Below are positions 21,269 through 31,147 of a stretch of DNA of 64,000 nt, piece by piece. The stretch is from Platanthera guangdongensis (taxonomy: Eukaryota; Streptophyta; Magnoliopsida; Asparagales; Orchidaceae), in contig CM077151.1 of the NCBI GenBank assembly GCA_039583875.1, forward strand, positions 123,199,047 to 123,263,046, given 5' to 3'. The notes under the pieces were generated by a model. It saw only the letters and a list, made by a program, of their open reading frames with translations, searched no databases and was not told the DNA's origin. The translations under genes were made by a program, and so were the position numbers. How positions within the stretch are numbered: the first letter of the stretch is position 1; every line of letters begins with the position of its first letter.

Positions 21269-22942
21269 TGTTAAATTTTCTCAACGTGATCAGCAAGATA
21301 GCTCAAACGCCAAATAAATATCTTCGGAACTACCCAGTTCGCACGTTGAACCAGCGGAAACCAAGGACTAGAGGTACAAAGGTAAATCCCAACAAACAAT
21401 GGAAGCACAAGCAGGTCTATTATTCATTCACTTCTTTACAATGCGAGACATACATAGCGAGACATGATTTCGCTAGTATCACAACTGTAAATAGAAAGCA
21501 CCAAAAAACAAGCCGGGCGGACAGCACCCGAGTCCGCCGAGACCGCGAGGTCGCCGAGGTCGCCGAGTCTGCTGAGCTCGCCCAAGCTATGTTGCACTCC
21601 GCCAAATAGACACGGAGTCGGTCGAAGCCGCGAGGCCGCGCGGACACACCGTTATTCGCCTCCTGCTAAACCTGAACTGAGGAACACCCCTACCCGCCTG
21701 AAGCCGGCGGACAGGTTATTGAAGCTGGCAAAGATGTAACAGAACTGACAAGCCGCAGAGCGACCTCCTGCTGAGTCCGCAGAGCCCGCAAACTTCCAAG
21801 TACTTGACCAAGTCACAGCCAAAATCCTGGCTCCTTGAAGCTACCCGCGCGACCTGCACACAGCAAACCATCAGCCTGAAACAATTCGCGCGGACTGACA
21901 AACACAGACCGCAGCACTTCGCTCAACCCAACTTACTGTTCACTCTCGTTATTTAGGTTATGTCAGGGGGGTCCTATTTATAGGCAAGGTGAGGAGTGTG
22001 GTCACCGCCCAAGAGATAGCGTCACCACCCCAGCCCGCGCGATAGCAAAAACACCGTCCGCCGAGTCCGCATGGACTTAGCCGGATACCAAGGGAAACCG
22101 CCAGGAGCATGGCAAACATTGGCGAACCCTCTCCAGTCCGCCCAAGCTATGCGGACAAGGCGTCAGCCCGCAAAGCTCCAACCAATGCAAGACAACAACC
22201 CCCTTCAATGGCAGTCCGCACCAACCCGAGGTAGTCTGCAAGACTCACACCTCAATCCGCCACAAGTCCACGACCAAAGGAAGACAGCAACAGTCCGCCC
22301 AGTCACAGCGGACTTGGCGGATACCGCGGACACCATGGCCTTGGCACAAAGTGTGACCAAGTCCAAAACCATCAAGGGCTAATACGAGCATGGCGGACAC
22401 AAACTCCCGTCCGCCAAACACCCAAGCACAGACCGTCAAGAGTCCGCGAGCTCCTCGCACTTCTGTCCAACGCAGCAGCCAACCCCGGACTCCAAAACAC
22501 AGTCCTCCAATCGATCTCCACAGCAAATCGCCTGTTGTGCCACCAGAGCTCGACAAGGCCTCAGCCAAGCTCTAAGCTCAGTCCGCAACAGCCCACACCG
22601 CGGACACTCCAGTCCGCAAGCTACCCGCGGACACGAGCCAAACCGCCTATCAGCACAAACTTGCACCCGCGGCCACTGAGCAATGCACCAGTCCGCAAGC
22701 CTTTATCCGCTCAGGCCGCTCCTTGGCAAAGCCAATCAGTAAACACCCTATCCGCAGAAACCAGGCCGCATAGTCCGCGGACTCAACCCGTGCACACCGC
22801 CCAGAAGAACAACTGGCTTCTCACTAGACCTTCCACCAGGCCGCAAATCACAGTCCGCCCAATCCGCCTAGTCCGCCAAAACTCTCCGCCGCAGGCCGCC
22901 CGGCCTGTCCCGTCACCCACTTCCACTTCACAAATTTCAACA
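21269..22942 (-). repeat. Element E 3' LTR (1674 bp)
   Basis: Plus-strand view starts TGTTAAATTTTC and ends TTTCAACA. TATAAATA on the minus strand is at 21975-21982. Upstream of it in element orientation (about 22040-22900) more than a dozen GTCCGC/GCGGAC words occur, including the 12-bp palindrome AGTCCGCGGACT at 22772-22783. GC content is clearly higher than in the coding part. Open frames on both strands in this LTR recur in the other copy and are compositional. Confidence 0.92.
21975..21982 (-). promoter_or_regulatory. Element E LTR TATA box (3' copy)
   Basis: CCTATAAATAGG context on the minus strand. The copy in the 5' LTR, which would drive E, is at 27862-27869. Confidence 0.65.
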
Positions 22943-25900
22943 CTCCCCCTTGAAGTGGGAAGTGGTGACCAGGCCCAGCAAGCTGCGCAAGCGTTCAAAG
23001 GGACCCTTCGACAGTGGCTTCGTGAAGATGTCAACAAGATTATCTTCACTCCGAACATGCCCGACCAGCAGAGACCCCTCCAACACCTTCTCCCTGATGA
23101 AGTGGTGATCAATCTCTATATGCTTGGTCCTGGCGTGACACACTGGATTGTTAACCAGTTTGAGAGCACTCTCATTGTCACCCCGGAGTAAAGTAGGCCC
23201 TTGTACTTCTTCATGAACATCCTCTATAAGCCTCCTCAACCAAACGGCTTCCCGAGCAGCCAAGGCCGAAGCCTTATACTCCGCCTCTGTGGTTGAAACC
23301 GACACTGAGTCCTGCTTCTTGCTACACCACGAGATGCTAGCTGAACCGCAAGTGAACACATAACCTGAAGTAGACCTTCGATCATCCGAATCACCGCCAT
23401 AGTCAGCATCCGTGTACCCGAGCAACGCAACCTCCGCGTTCCTTCTATAGAGGAGTCCCATGTCAGAAGAAGCCTTGACATACTTTAGAATTCCCTTCGC
23501 CGCCACTAGATGAGATTGACTTGGTTCAGCCATATACCGACTTACTCGGCCAACAGCATAAGCGATATTCGGCCTTGTAATCGTCAGATAAATCAAGCTC
23601 CCAACAAGAGCCCTGAACACCAAGGGATCATGAAGAACCCTTCCCTCATCTCGTCGAAGCTTTAGCCCAGATTCCAGTGGAGTAGAGCACTTCTTCCCTT
23701 CACCCATGCCAAACCAGTTCACAATGCGATCAGCATACCCTTTCTGGCTAATGAGAACCCCGCACTCCTTCCTCTCCACTTCCAGACCGAGAAAGTGATG
23801 CAACTCTCCCAAGTCTTTCATCTCGAAGCGTATAGCAAGCTCAGCCCTGAGCCTTGATACTTCCCCTTCCGAGTTCCCTGTGATGATCATGTCATCCACA
23901 TACAGCAGGACCAAGACTCGTAGCTCTCCCTTCTTCTTGACGAACAAGCTTGAATCCGAGTTAGAAGCAAGGTATCCACAGAATTGCAAGTACTCTGCAA
24001 TCTTCCCATACCACGCTCTAGGAGCTTGCTTCAACCCATAGAGAGCCTTCCTGAGTTTGCAGACATAGTCCGGATGCTTCTCAGAGACAAAACCAAGCGG
24101 CTGATCCATGAAGATGTCCTTGTCAATCTCTCTATAAAGAAAGGCATTCTTCACATCGAGTTGCCACAACCTCCATCCCTTGCTAGCAGCCAAGGAGATC
24201 ACCACTCTTACAGAAGTCATCTTCGCAACTGGACTGAATGTCTCCTCATAGTCTTCTCCATATTGCTGTGAGAATCCTCTAGCAACCAGGCGAGCCTTGA
24301 ACCGATCAATGCTCCCATCAGCCTTCTTCTTCAACCTGTACACCCACTTGCAAGTAACCGGAGTAACGCCATCAACCTTGGGCACAAGGTCCCAGGTTTC
24401 ATTCTTCTTCAGAGCATCAATCTCTTCCTTCATGGCATCATCCCACTCCTTTACTCCAGTGGCCTCGTTGAAGTTTGCAGGCTCTCGCTCATCCAGAGGA
24501 CCTGCAAAGAAGCAGGAGAAAAAGCTCACTGCATTCCCATCACAGTACCGAGCCGGTGGCTTAACCACCCTCTTCGATCTCCGAAGAACCGGCTCCTTGC
24601 TCACGGCTTCCGTTGCTTCTTCAGGCTCCACTCCTACCTGGGGCAAGCATTGAGCAGTGCTCCCCCTGCTTCCTGAGCCAGAAGGCTCAGCCTCGGAGTT
24701 CGAAGCAACAGGAGCTGCTGGTGAAACAGCAAGCTCCTCTTACAAGCCTTCAGCAGCCTCCACCGGTGCTTCATCAACCTTGCTACATCCGGTTAGCTCC
24801 ACTGAGCCACCTCCATATGACGTCAGCTCGTCAAAGACAACGTCTCTTGACACCACGAACTTCTTCGTCACAGGGTCCATGCATTTCCATCCCTTCTTCC
24901 GCTCATCATAGCCAACAAAGACAAGTTTCCTTGCCTTCGCATCCAGCTTTGTCCGTGAAGCATCCGGGACATGCACGTAGCAAGTTGAACCGAACACCCG
25001 AAGGTGTTCCACACTCGGCTTCTCCTTCAGTAACAGCTCAACAGGAGTCTTCATGTTGATAGGGCTGAGTGGCATCCGGTTGATAACATAAGCAGCACAA
25101 GACATTCCCTTCGCCCAAAAGGACCTTGGGATATCTTTCGCATGAAGCCAACATTTGCAGGTCTCCGTCAGATGATGGATCTTCCGCTCCGCTACCCCAT
25201 TTTGTTGTGGAGTGTGAGCACAAGTAAGCTCCCGTTGGATCCCGTGCTTCCTGCAGAAGTTAGAAAACTCGGAGGAGACAAACTCCCCCCCGTTATCAGT
25301 TCTAAGCTTCTTAACCCGCAAGCCAAGCCGGCCTTCTACCAACTCCTTGAACTCCACGAACAAACGGAAGGCTTCCGACTTCTCCTTTAAGAAGTACACC
25401 CAAGTATACCTTGAGTAATCATCAACCAAGACAAGCATGTATCTGCTTCCGCCAAGGCTGGCAGTAACCGTTGGTCCCATCAGGTCGCCATGAATACACT
25501 CCAGTGGCTTCTTGCTCCTTGTTTGTGATTTATCAAACGGAAGGCGATGTGCCTTACCGTATTGACAGCCCGCACAAACATGCCCATCACCAAAGGAGGA
25601 CAACTTCGGCAACCCCCTCACCAAAATTCTACTCGCCATTGCCTTTAGCTTGTCCATGCCAACATGCCCCAGCCTCTCATGCCAGATAGCAGCGCTATCA
25701 TTGGCCCTCATTCTATCAACATAAGCACTGGTGGAAAGAACAAATAAGTTCTTCACCCTCCTCCCAACATGAGCAACATCAGCCTTTACCGCTGATACGT
25801 TGCGAAGGAACCTCACGTCTGTTGGCCCAAACAGAACGTGATACCCAGCGTCCACCGCATTGGTCACCGAGAAGAGGTTTTTCTTCATGCCCGGCACGTG

Positions 25901-27025
25901 ATACACACTCCTTAACGTGAGTGGCCCCTGATCACTACCCAAAGACACGACCCCCTCTTTCTCTACTGCATAAACAGTATTATCAGCAGTGATAATAGCT
26001 TCATTACCTGAGTAAGCCTGCATGGAGGTGAACTTCGATTTGTCTCCGGTGAGGTGATGACCATACCCAGAGTCCACGATCCACTCGCTGTTGAAGTCCT
26101 CAGCAGACAAGGCCCGGACACAAGTGCCCGTCATGAAAGCTCCGCCCCATTCTGCTTCTTCACTTCTCGAGCAAGCTTCCTCCTTTCCCGCAGCATGCCC
26201 AGGCTGCAGTTTGACCTTGTAGTCCCGCTTGAAGTGCCCTCGCTGATGACACCGGTAGCACTTCAGATTCTTCTTCCAGTCCTTAGGAGCATTGCTCCTC
26301 TCCGACGGATATAAAGTTGAAGTCTCCTTCTCAACAGTGGCCTGCACCTTCTTCTTCTTCTTCCCTTCCCATCCTTTCTTCTTGCCTGAGAAGAGAGCTT
26401 CGCTGCCTTCCTGATTTAGGTTCACTCCAGCAATCTGCCTTGCTAAGCTCTCCTGCGAGGCAAGCAGATTCTCCAGCTCCAGCAACGACGGCTGAGTAGC
26501 CCACCCTTGAACAGATGTAACAAAGGCCACATACTCCTTCCGCAAGCCGCGGATAATGTGCCTTTTCATCTTTGCCTCAGAGATAGGCTCATCAGGATCC
26601 AGTGCCGACAGCTCAGCACACAAGCTCTTCATCTTTAAGAAGTACTTGGAGATAGAAAGGTCTCCCTGAGTTGCCCTGGCCAACTCATTCTCCAGGAACT
26701 GAAGCCGCGCCACATTCTTCCTATTGAACAACTCATCAATGGTTGTCCAAATATCAGCAGCCGACTCACATCCAATGATGTGATCAAACAGTTCCGGAGA
26801 CACGGCTCTCTTCAGAACGAACTCCGCCTTAGCATTTGTTCTTCTCCAGAGCCTAACCTGCTCAGCAGTACCGAAAGCAGCAGTGACTTCCTGTCTGTCG
26901 TCTCCACCGACGACTTCCCACAGCTCCTCGCCAAGAAGATAACTCTTCATGCACGACTTCCACTTCTTGAAGTTAGTCGGCATTAAGAGTTCAATGCCCA
27001 GACCTCTTGCAAAACTCCCTTCCAT
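22937..27025 (-). pseudogene. Element E gag-pol polyprotein (single frame, one internal stop)
   Basis: One frame of about 1,360 codons, starting at ATG 27025 (MEGSFARGLGIELL), 125 bases from the primer site. Order: gag UBN2-type capsid (AKAEFVLKRAVSPELF), zinc knuckle CYRCHQRGHFKRDY (last Cys replaced by Tyr), protease IVDSGYGHHLTGD, gag-pre-integrase WHERLGHVGMDKL, integrase core with all three acidic residues (HGDLMGP, TDNGGEF, NGVAERK). An in-frame TAA follows at 24740-24742, then reverse transcriptase ([20 protein letters not shown]) and RNase H (GYTDADYGG) ending DIFTKPLSKGP. The stop codon TGA lies inside the 3' LTR. I see no frameshift. Proper initiation at 27025 rather than an upstream codon is inferred. 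Confidence 0.9.
22943..22956 (-). other. Element E polypurine tract
   Basis: CACTTCAAGGGGGAG on the minus strand, directly before the LTR. It is also coding: AAG GGG GAG are among the last codons of pol. Confidence 0.8.
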
Positions 27026-27145
27026 TGCAACACATGTTGGCAACCTTCAGAAGCACCGAGCAACAACACAGGTTGATCACCACTCAATCACTGAGTAACA
27101 ACACTGGCTGACTTCCGCTCACGCAGTTGAACCTCAAAAACCTCT

Positions 27146-27156
27146 CTTTGATACCA
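27146..27156 (-). other. Element E primer binding site
   Basis: TGGTATCAAAG on the minus strand starts right at the 5' LTR end with no spacer. It is a tRNA-iMet type site. Confidence 0.85.
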
Positions 27157-28829
27157 TGCTTAATTTTCTCAACGTGATCAGCAAGATAGCCAAACGCCAA
27201 ATTAATATATTCGGAACTACCCAGTTCGCACGTTGAACCAGCGGAAACCAAGGACTAGAGGTACAAAGGTAAATCCCAACAAACAATGGAAGCACAAGCA
27301 GGTCTATTATTCATTCACTTCTTTATAATGCGAGGCATACATAGAGAGACATGATTTCGCTAGTATCACAGCTGTAAACAGAAAGCACCAAAAAACAAGC
27401 CGGGCGGACAGCACCCGAGTCCGCCGAGACCGCGAGGTCGCCGAGGTCGCCGAGTCCGCTGAGCTCGCCCAAGCTATGTTGCACTCCGCCGAATAGACAC
27501 GGAGTCCGCCGAAGCCGCTAGGCCGCGCGGACACACCGTTATTCGCATCCTGCTGAACCTGAACTGAGGAACACCCCTACCCGCCTGAAGCCGGCGGACA
27601 GGTTATTGAAGCTGGCAAAGATGTAACAGAACTGACAAGCCGCAGAGCGACCTCCTGCTGAGTCCGTAGAGCCCGCACACTTCCAAGTACTTGACCAAGT
27701 CACAGCCAAACTCCTGGCTCCTTGAAGCTACCCGCGCGACCTGCACACAGCAAACCGTCAGCCTGAAACAATCCACGCGGACTGACAAACACAGACCGCA
27801 GCACTTCGCTCAACCCAACTTACTGTTCACTCTCGTTATTTAGGTTATGCCAGGGGGGTCCTATTTATAGGCAAGGTGAGGAGTGTGGTCACCGCCCAAG
27901 AGATAGCGTCACCACCCCAGCCCGCGCGATAGCAAAAACACCGTCCGCCGAGTCCGCATGGACTTAGCCGGATACCAAGGGAAACCGCCAGGAGCAAGGC
28001 AAACATTGGCGAACCCTCTCCAGTCCGCCCAAGCTATGCGGACAAGGCGTCAGCCCGCAAAGCTCCAACCACTGCAAGACAGCAACCCCCTTCATTGGCA
28101 GTCCGCACCAACCCGAGGCAGTCCGCAAGACTCACACCTCAATCCGCCACAAGTCCACGACCAAAGGAAGACAGCAACAGTCCGCCCGGTCACAGCGGAC
28201 TTGGCGGATACTGCGGACACCATGGCCTTGGCACAAAGTGTGACCAAGTCCAAAACCATCAAGGGCTAATGCGAGCATGGCAGACACAAACTCCCGTCCG
28301 CCAAACACCCAAGCACAGACCGTCAAGAGTCCGCGAGATCCTCGCACTTCTGTCCAACGCAGCAGCCAACCCCGGACTCCAAAACACAGTCCGCCAATCG
28401 ATCTCCACAGCAAATCGCCTGCTGTGCCACCAGAGCTCGACAAGGCCTCAGCCAAGCTCTAAGCTCAGTCCGCAACAGCCCACACCGCGGACACTCCAGT
28501 CCGCAAGCTACCCGCGGACACGAGCCAAACCGCCTATCAGCACAAACTTGCACCTGCGGCCACTGAGCAATGCACCAGTCCGCAAGCCTTTATCCGCTCA
28601 GGCCACTCCTTGGCAAATCCAATCAGCAAACACCCTATCCGCAGAAAGCAGGCCGCATAGTCCGCGGACTCAACCCGTGCACACCGCCCAGAAGAACAAC
28701 TGGCTTCTCACTAGACCTTCCACCAGGCCGCAAATCACAGTCCGCCCAGTCCGCCTAGTCCGCCAAAACTGTCCGCCCCAGGCCGCCCGGCCTGTCCCGT
28801 CACCTACTTCCACTTCACAAATTTCAACA
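27157..28829 (-). repeat. Element E 5' LTR (1673 bp)
   Basis: Matches 21269-22942 with scattered substitutions, one length difference and a changed tip (TGCTTAA instead of TGTTAAA). The TATA box is at 27862-27869 and the GTCCGC array at about 27930-28800. Confidence 0.92.
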
Positions 28830-28834
28830 CTAAC

Positions 28835-28845
28835 CTTCACTTTCA
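28835..28845 (+). repeat. Element D 5' LTR, last 11 bases
   Basis: CTTCACTTTCA after the E target duplication completes the D LTR and matches the end of the 3' LTR (TTTCACTTTCA at 45536-45546) apart from one base. Confidence 0.8.
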
Positions 28846-28847
28846 AT

Positions 28848-28858
28848 TGGTATCAAAG
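28848..28858 (+). other. Element D primer binding site
   Basis: TGGTATCAAAG two bases after the LTR end; tRNA-iMet type. Confidence 0.85.
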
Positions 28859-28986
28859 CGAGGTTGGTTAAACTGCCACACCTTAAGAAGTTAATTGGTT
28901 GTACAGGCTAACACCTGAACCATAAAGATCCATCTTGTTAGATCTGATTGTTTTGTTTCCTCTATTAGATTTATTTCTTCACAAAA

Positions 28987-31110
28987 ATGGCTCAAAGCAA
29001 AGATTATGCAAGCATCAGACCTCCAGTATGCAATCTGAATAGATTGACCATCTGGAAGGCAAGAATCAAATTGTATATGAATTCTATTGATGAAAATATT
29101 TTTGCTTCTATCTTAACAGGAGTACCTCCAGCACCTGTAGCTTCTCCAAGCACCTCTACCAACATGACTGCAGTACCTCCTCCAGATAATAATGATGCCT
29201 ACAAGAAAGCCAAAATTACAGATGCAAAAGCAATGAACATCTTGGCACAGACAATGTCTGATGACATATTTCAGAAGGTGGCTGAGTGCACCTTAGCCAA
29301 GGCCATTTGGGACTCCCTCAACCAAATGGTAGCTGGTTCAGCTGATGAAAGGAAAGACAGGAGATCAAATCTCATATCCCTGTATGAGAATTTTAAGAAG
29401 GATGAGGCTGAATCAGTTGCTGAAATGTACAATAGGTTGAGCTCAATCATCAATGAGCTTAAAACCTTGGATAAAGATATCACCCTTACAGAGGTGAATG
29501 ACAAAATCTTGATGTGCTTCCCTAGCTCTTGGGACTCAAGAATCTGGCCTATCAAAGAAGCCAGAAGCCTAAATGAGATATCAACTGAATCTCTGCTAGG
29601 CAAACTAAAATCTTATGAGCAGTTGATTAAGTGAAGAGAAGCAGCAGAACAGAAATCAACAACTCCAGTGAGAAAGGATCACAGTATAGCTTTCAAGACA
29701 TCTGAGGAAAGTGAGACCTCAACATACAATGAAGAACTAACGAGCCTCTTTGCAAAAAGATTTTATAAGATGTCTAGAAAGGATTTCAGAAGGAAATCAT
29801 CCATGCAGGAGGATAAGCCCAAATATGACAAGACACCAACTAAGGAGGTTGTGTGCTTTGGATGCAGAAAGCCTGGACATTACATCTCTGAATGTCCAGA
29901 AAGCCAGAAGAAGGAGAAAAGCAGAGAAAAAGACTCCAGAAGAAAACACAGCAGTAGACCCTCCTCCAATAAGTACAAAAAGAGAGACAAAGGCTTTGTT
30001 GCTGAAACATGGAGTGATACTGAAGAAGAATCATCCTCTTCCATCTCAAGTGAAGAAGAGGAAGAAGAAAGATCCAAGGAGGTTTGCCTTATGACAATTG
30101 ATGCCTCTAGGAGCAGTTCAGGATCAGAAGGAGAATCTGAAGATGAGGCAGCCTCAGAGTCAGAGGCAGATCAGGTTCTTTCAAGTTTTAATTTTAATTT
30201 CGATTCATTTAAAATTGAATTCAAGATAATGTGTTTAGATTTAATTAATTCAGAGAATGAAATAAAAACCCTTAGAGAAAAACTAGGAAATCTTGAATCT
30301 GTTAACTCAGAAAATCTTAAACTAAAAGATCAACTAACTTTAGCACATGAGCAGATAATTAAACTAAAATCTGATTTATGTGAGGCCAGACAACTTGAGC
30401 AATCTCTCAATGGAAGAAGTCTCAAGCTGATGGACATAACAAGCACAGTAAATGTCAGATTAAATGGCAAGCTGGGCTTGGGTGCACCATCAGGTTTGCC
30501 CCCCATAATTAAGAAAAATATTCTTACCACACCCATTAAATTTGTTTCTGCCAAGGGAAAAGAAAAGATAATAAACAAACCAATGTCTAAAAACAATCCA
30601 AAACCCATTGACAAGAGCAATAGAAATCAGAAAACAGCTAATAAAAACAAGGTTCAGCAGCATTCGTCGAACCCAGATCGATGAAATGTGGCCCGTTTGT
30701 CGAACCTAGATCGACGAACGCTGAATGCTAACTTCAGTTATAATAATTCATCTAACTGCGATCGACGAACTTTGTATGGTTCGTCGAGCAGAGGTCGACG
30801 AACATGGGGCGCAGAAAATGAGTATTGTCATTCTCTGTGCAGAGATCGATGATCTCAGCCCTATTCGTCGAACTCTGGTCGATGAACTTACAAGAATTCG
30901 TCGAACCCAGAAGGACCAAACATAAATCATTTCACTTACAGAAATTCTAAGCCAGCTAATAAACCATTCAATCCAGTAGCTGATTGGGTTATTCCACCTA
31001 GGAGATATCACCCCTTAGGTTATAAATCTCAACCTACTTTGTTAGTTATCTCCAGCTTTTCTTTTCAACAAAATAAAGGACCCAAGGTAACCTGGGTCAA
31101 GAACAATTAA
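28987..31110 (+). pseudogene. Element D gag pseudogene
   Basis: Starts at ATG 28987 (MAQSKDYASIRPP). The UBN2-type capsid domain is complete to LLGKLKSYEQLIK, followed by a stop at 29632-29634. The frame then continues with the CCHC knuckle CFGCRKPGHYISEC, a Glu/Ser-rich stretch and a coiled-coil-like segment (SENEIKTLREKLGNLESVNS). From 30661 the reading frame passes through copies of the family DNA motif, giving NLDRRT and CDRRT repeats with several stops. The homologous C gag ends KGPKVTWVKNN, and D reaches the same end at 31108-31110. Gag would form the particle shell and bind RNA. Stops at 29632 and 30682 disable it. Confidence 0.8.
30661..30912. repeat. Element D motif cluster inside the 3' part of gag
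   Basis: About nine copies of TTCGTCGA or TCGACGAA half-sites, often paired around 6-8 bases. They lie within the gag frame, so they also encode Ser/Arg/Asp-rich repeats. The matching cluster in C is at 47275-47525. Confidence 0.7.
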
Positions 31111-31147
31111 TTCTTGTTTTTCATTTCAGATAAAGAGCTGTCCAAGG

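Larger units (their letters stand above)
21269..28829 (-). mobile_element. Element E: nearly intact Ty1/copia element
   Basis: 7.56 kb, minus strand, inserted in the D 5' LTR with a perfect TSD CTAAC (21264-21268 and 28830-28834). LTRs are at 21269-22942 and 27157-28829. One long gag-pol frame has a single internal stop. There is no ORF3: pol runs into the 3' LTR. Motifs such as LRRSKRVVKPPARY and YVDD, and the single gag-pol frame, suggest a Tork/TNT1-like copia; this lineage call is inference. It is the most recently functional-looking autonomous element in the window. Confidence 0.92.

Noticed and set aside
22535..23191. 218-codon ORF on the plus strand in E (and 28095-28871)
   Set aside because: Low-complexity Pro/Ser/Thr/Gln composition produced by the GTCCGC-rich LTR; it runs across the LTR edge antisense to pol.
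24613..25059. Plus-strand ORFs opposite E integrase and reverse transcriptase
   Set aside because: They are antisense shadows of the minus-strand polyprotein with no domain of their own.
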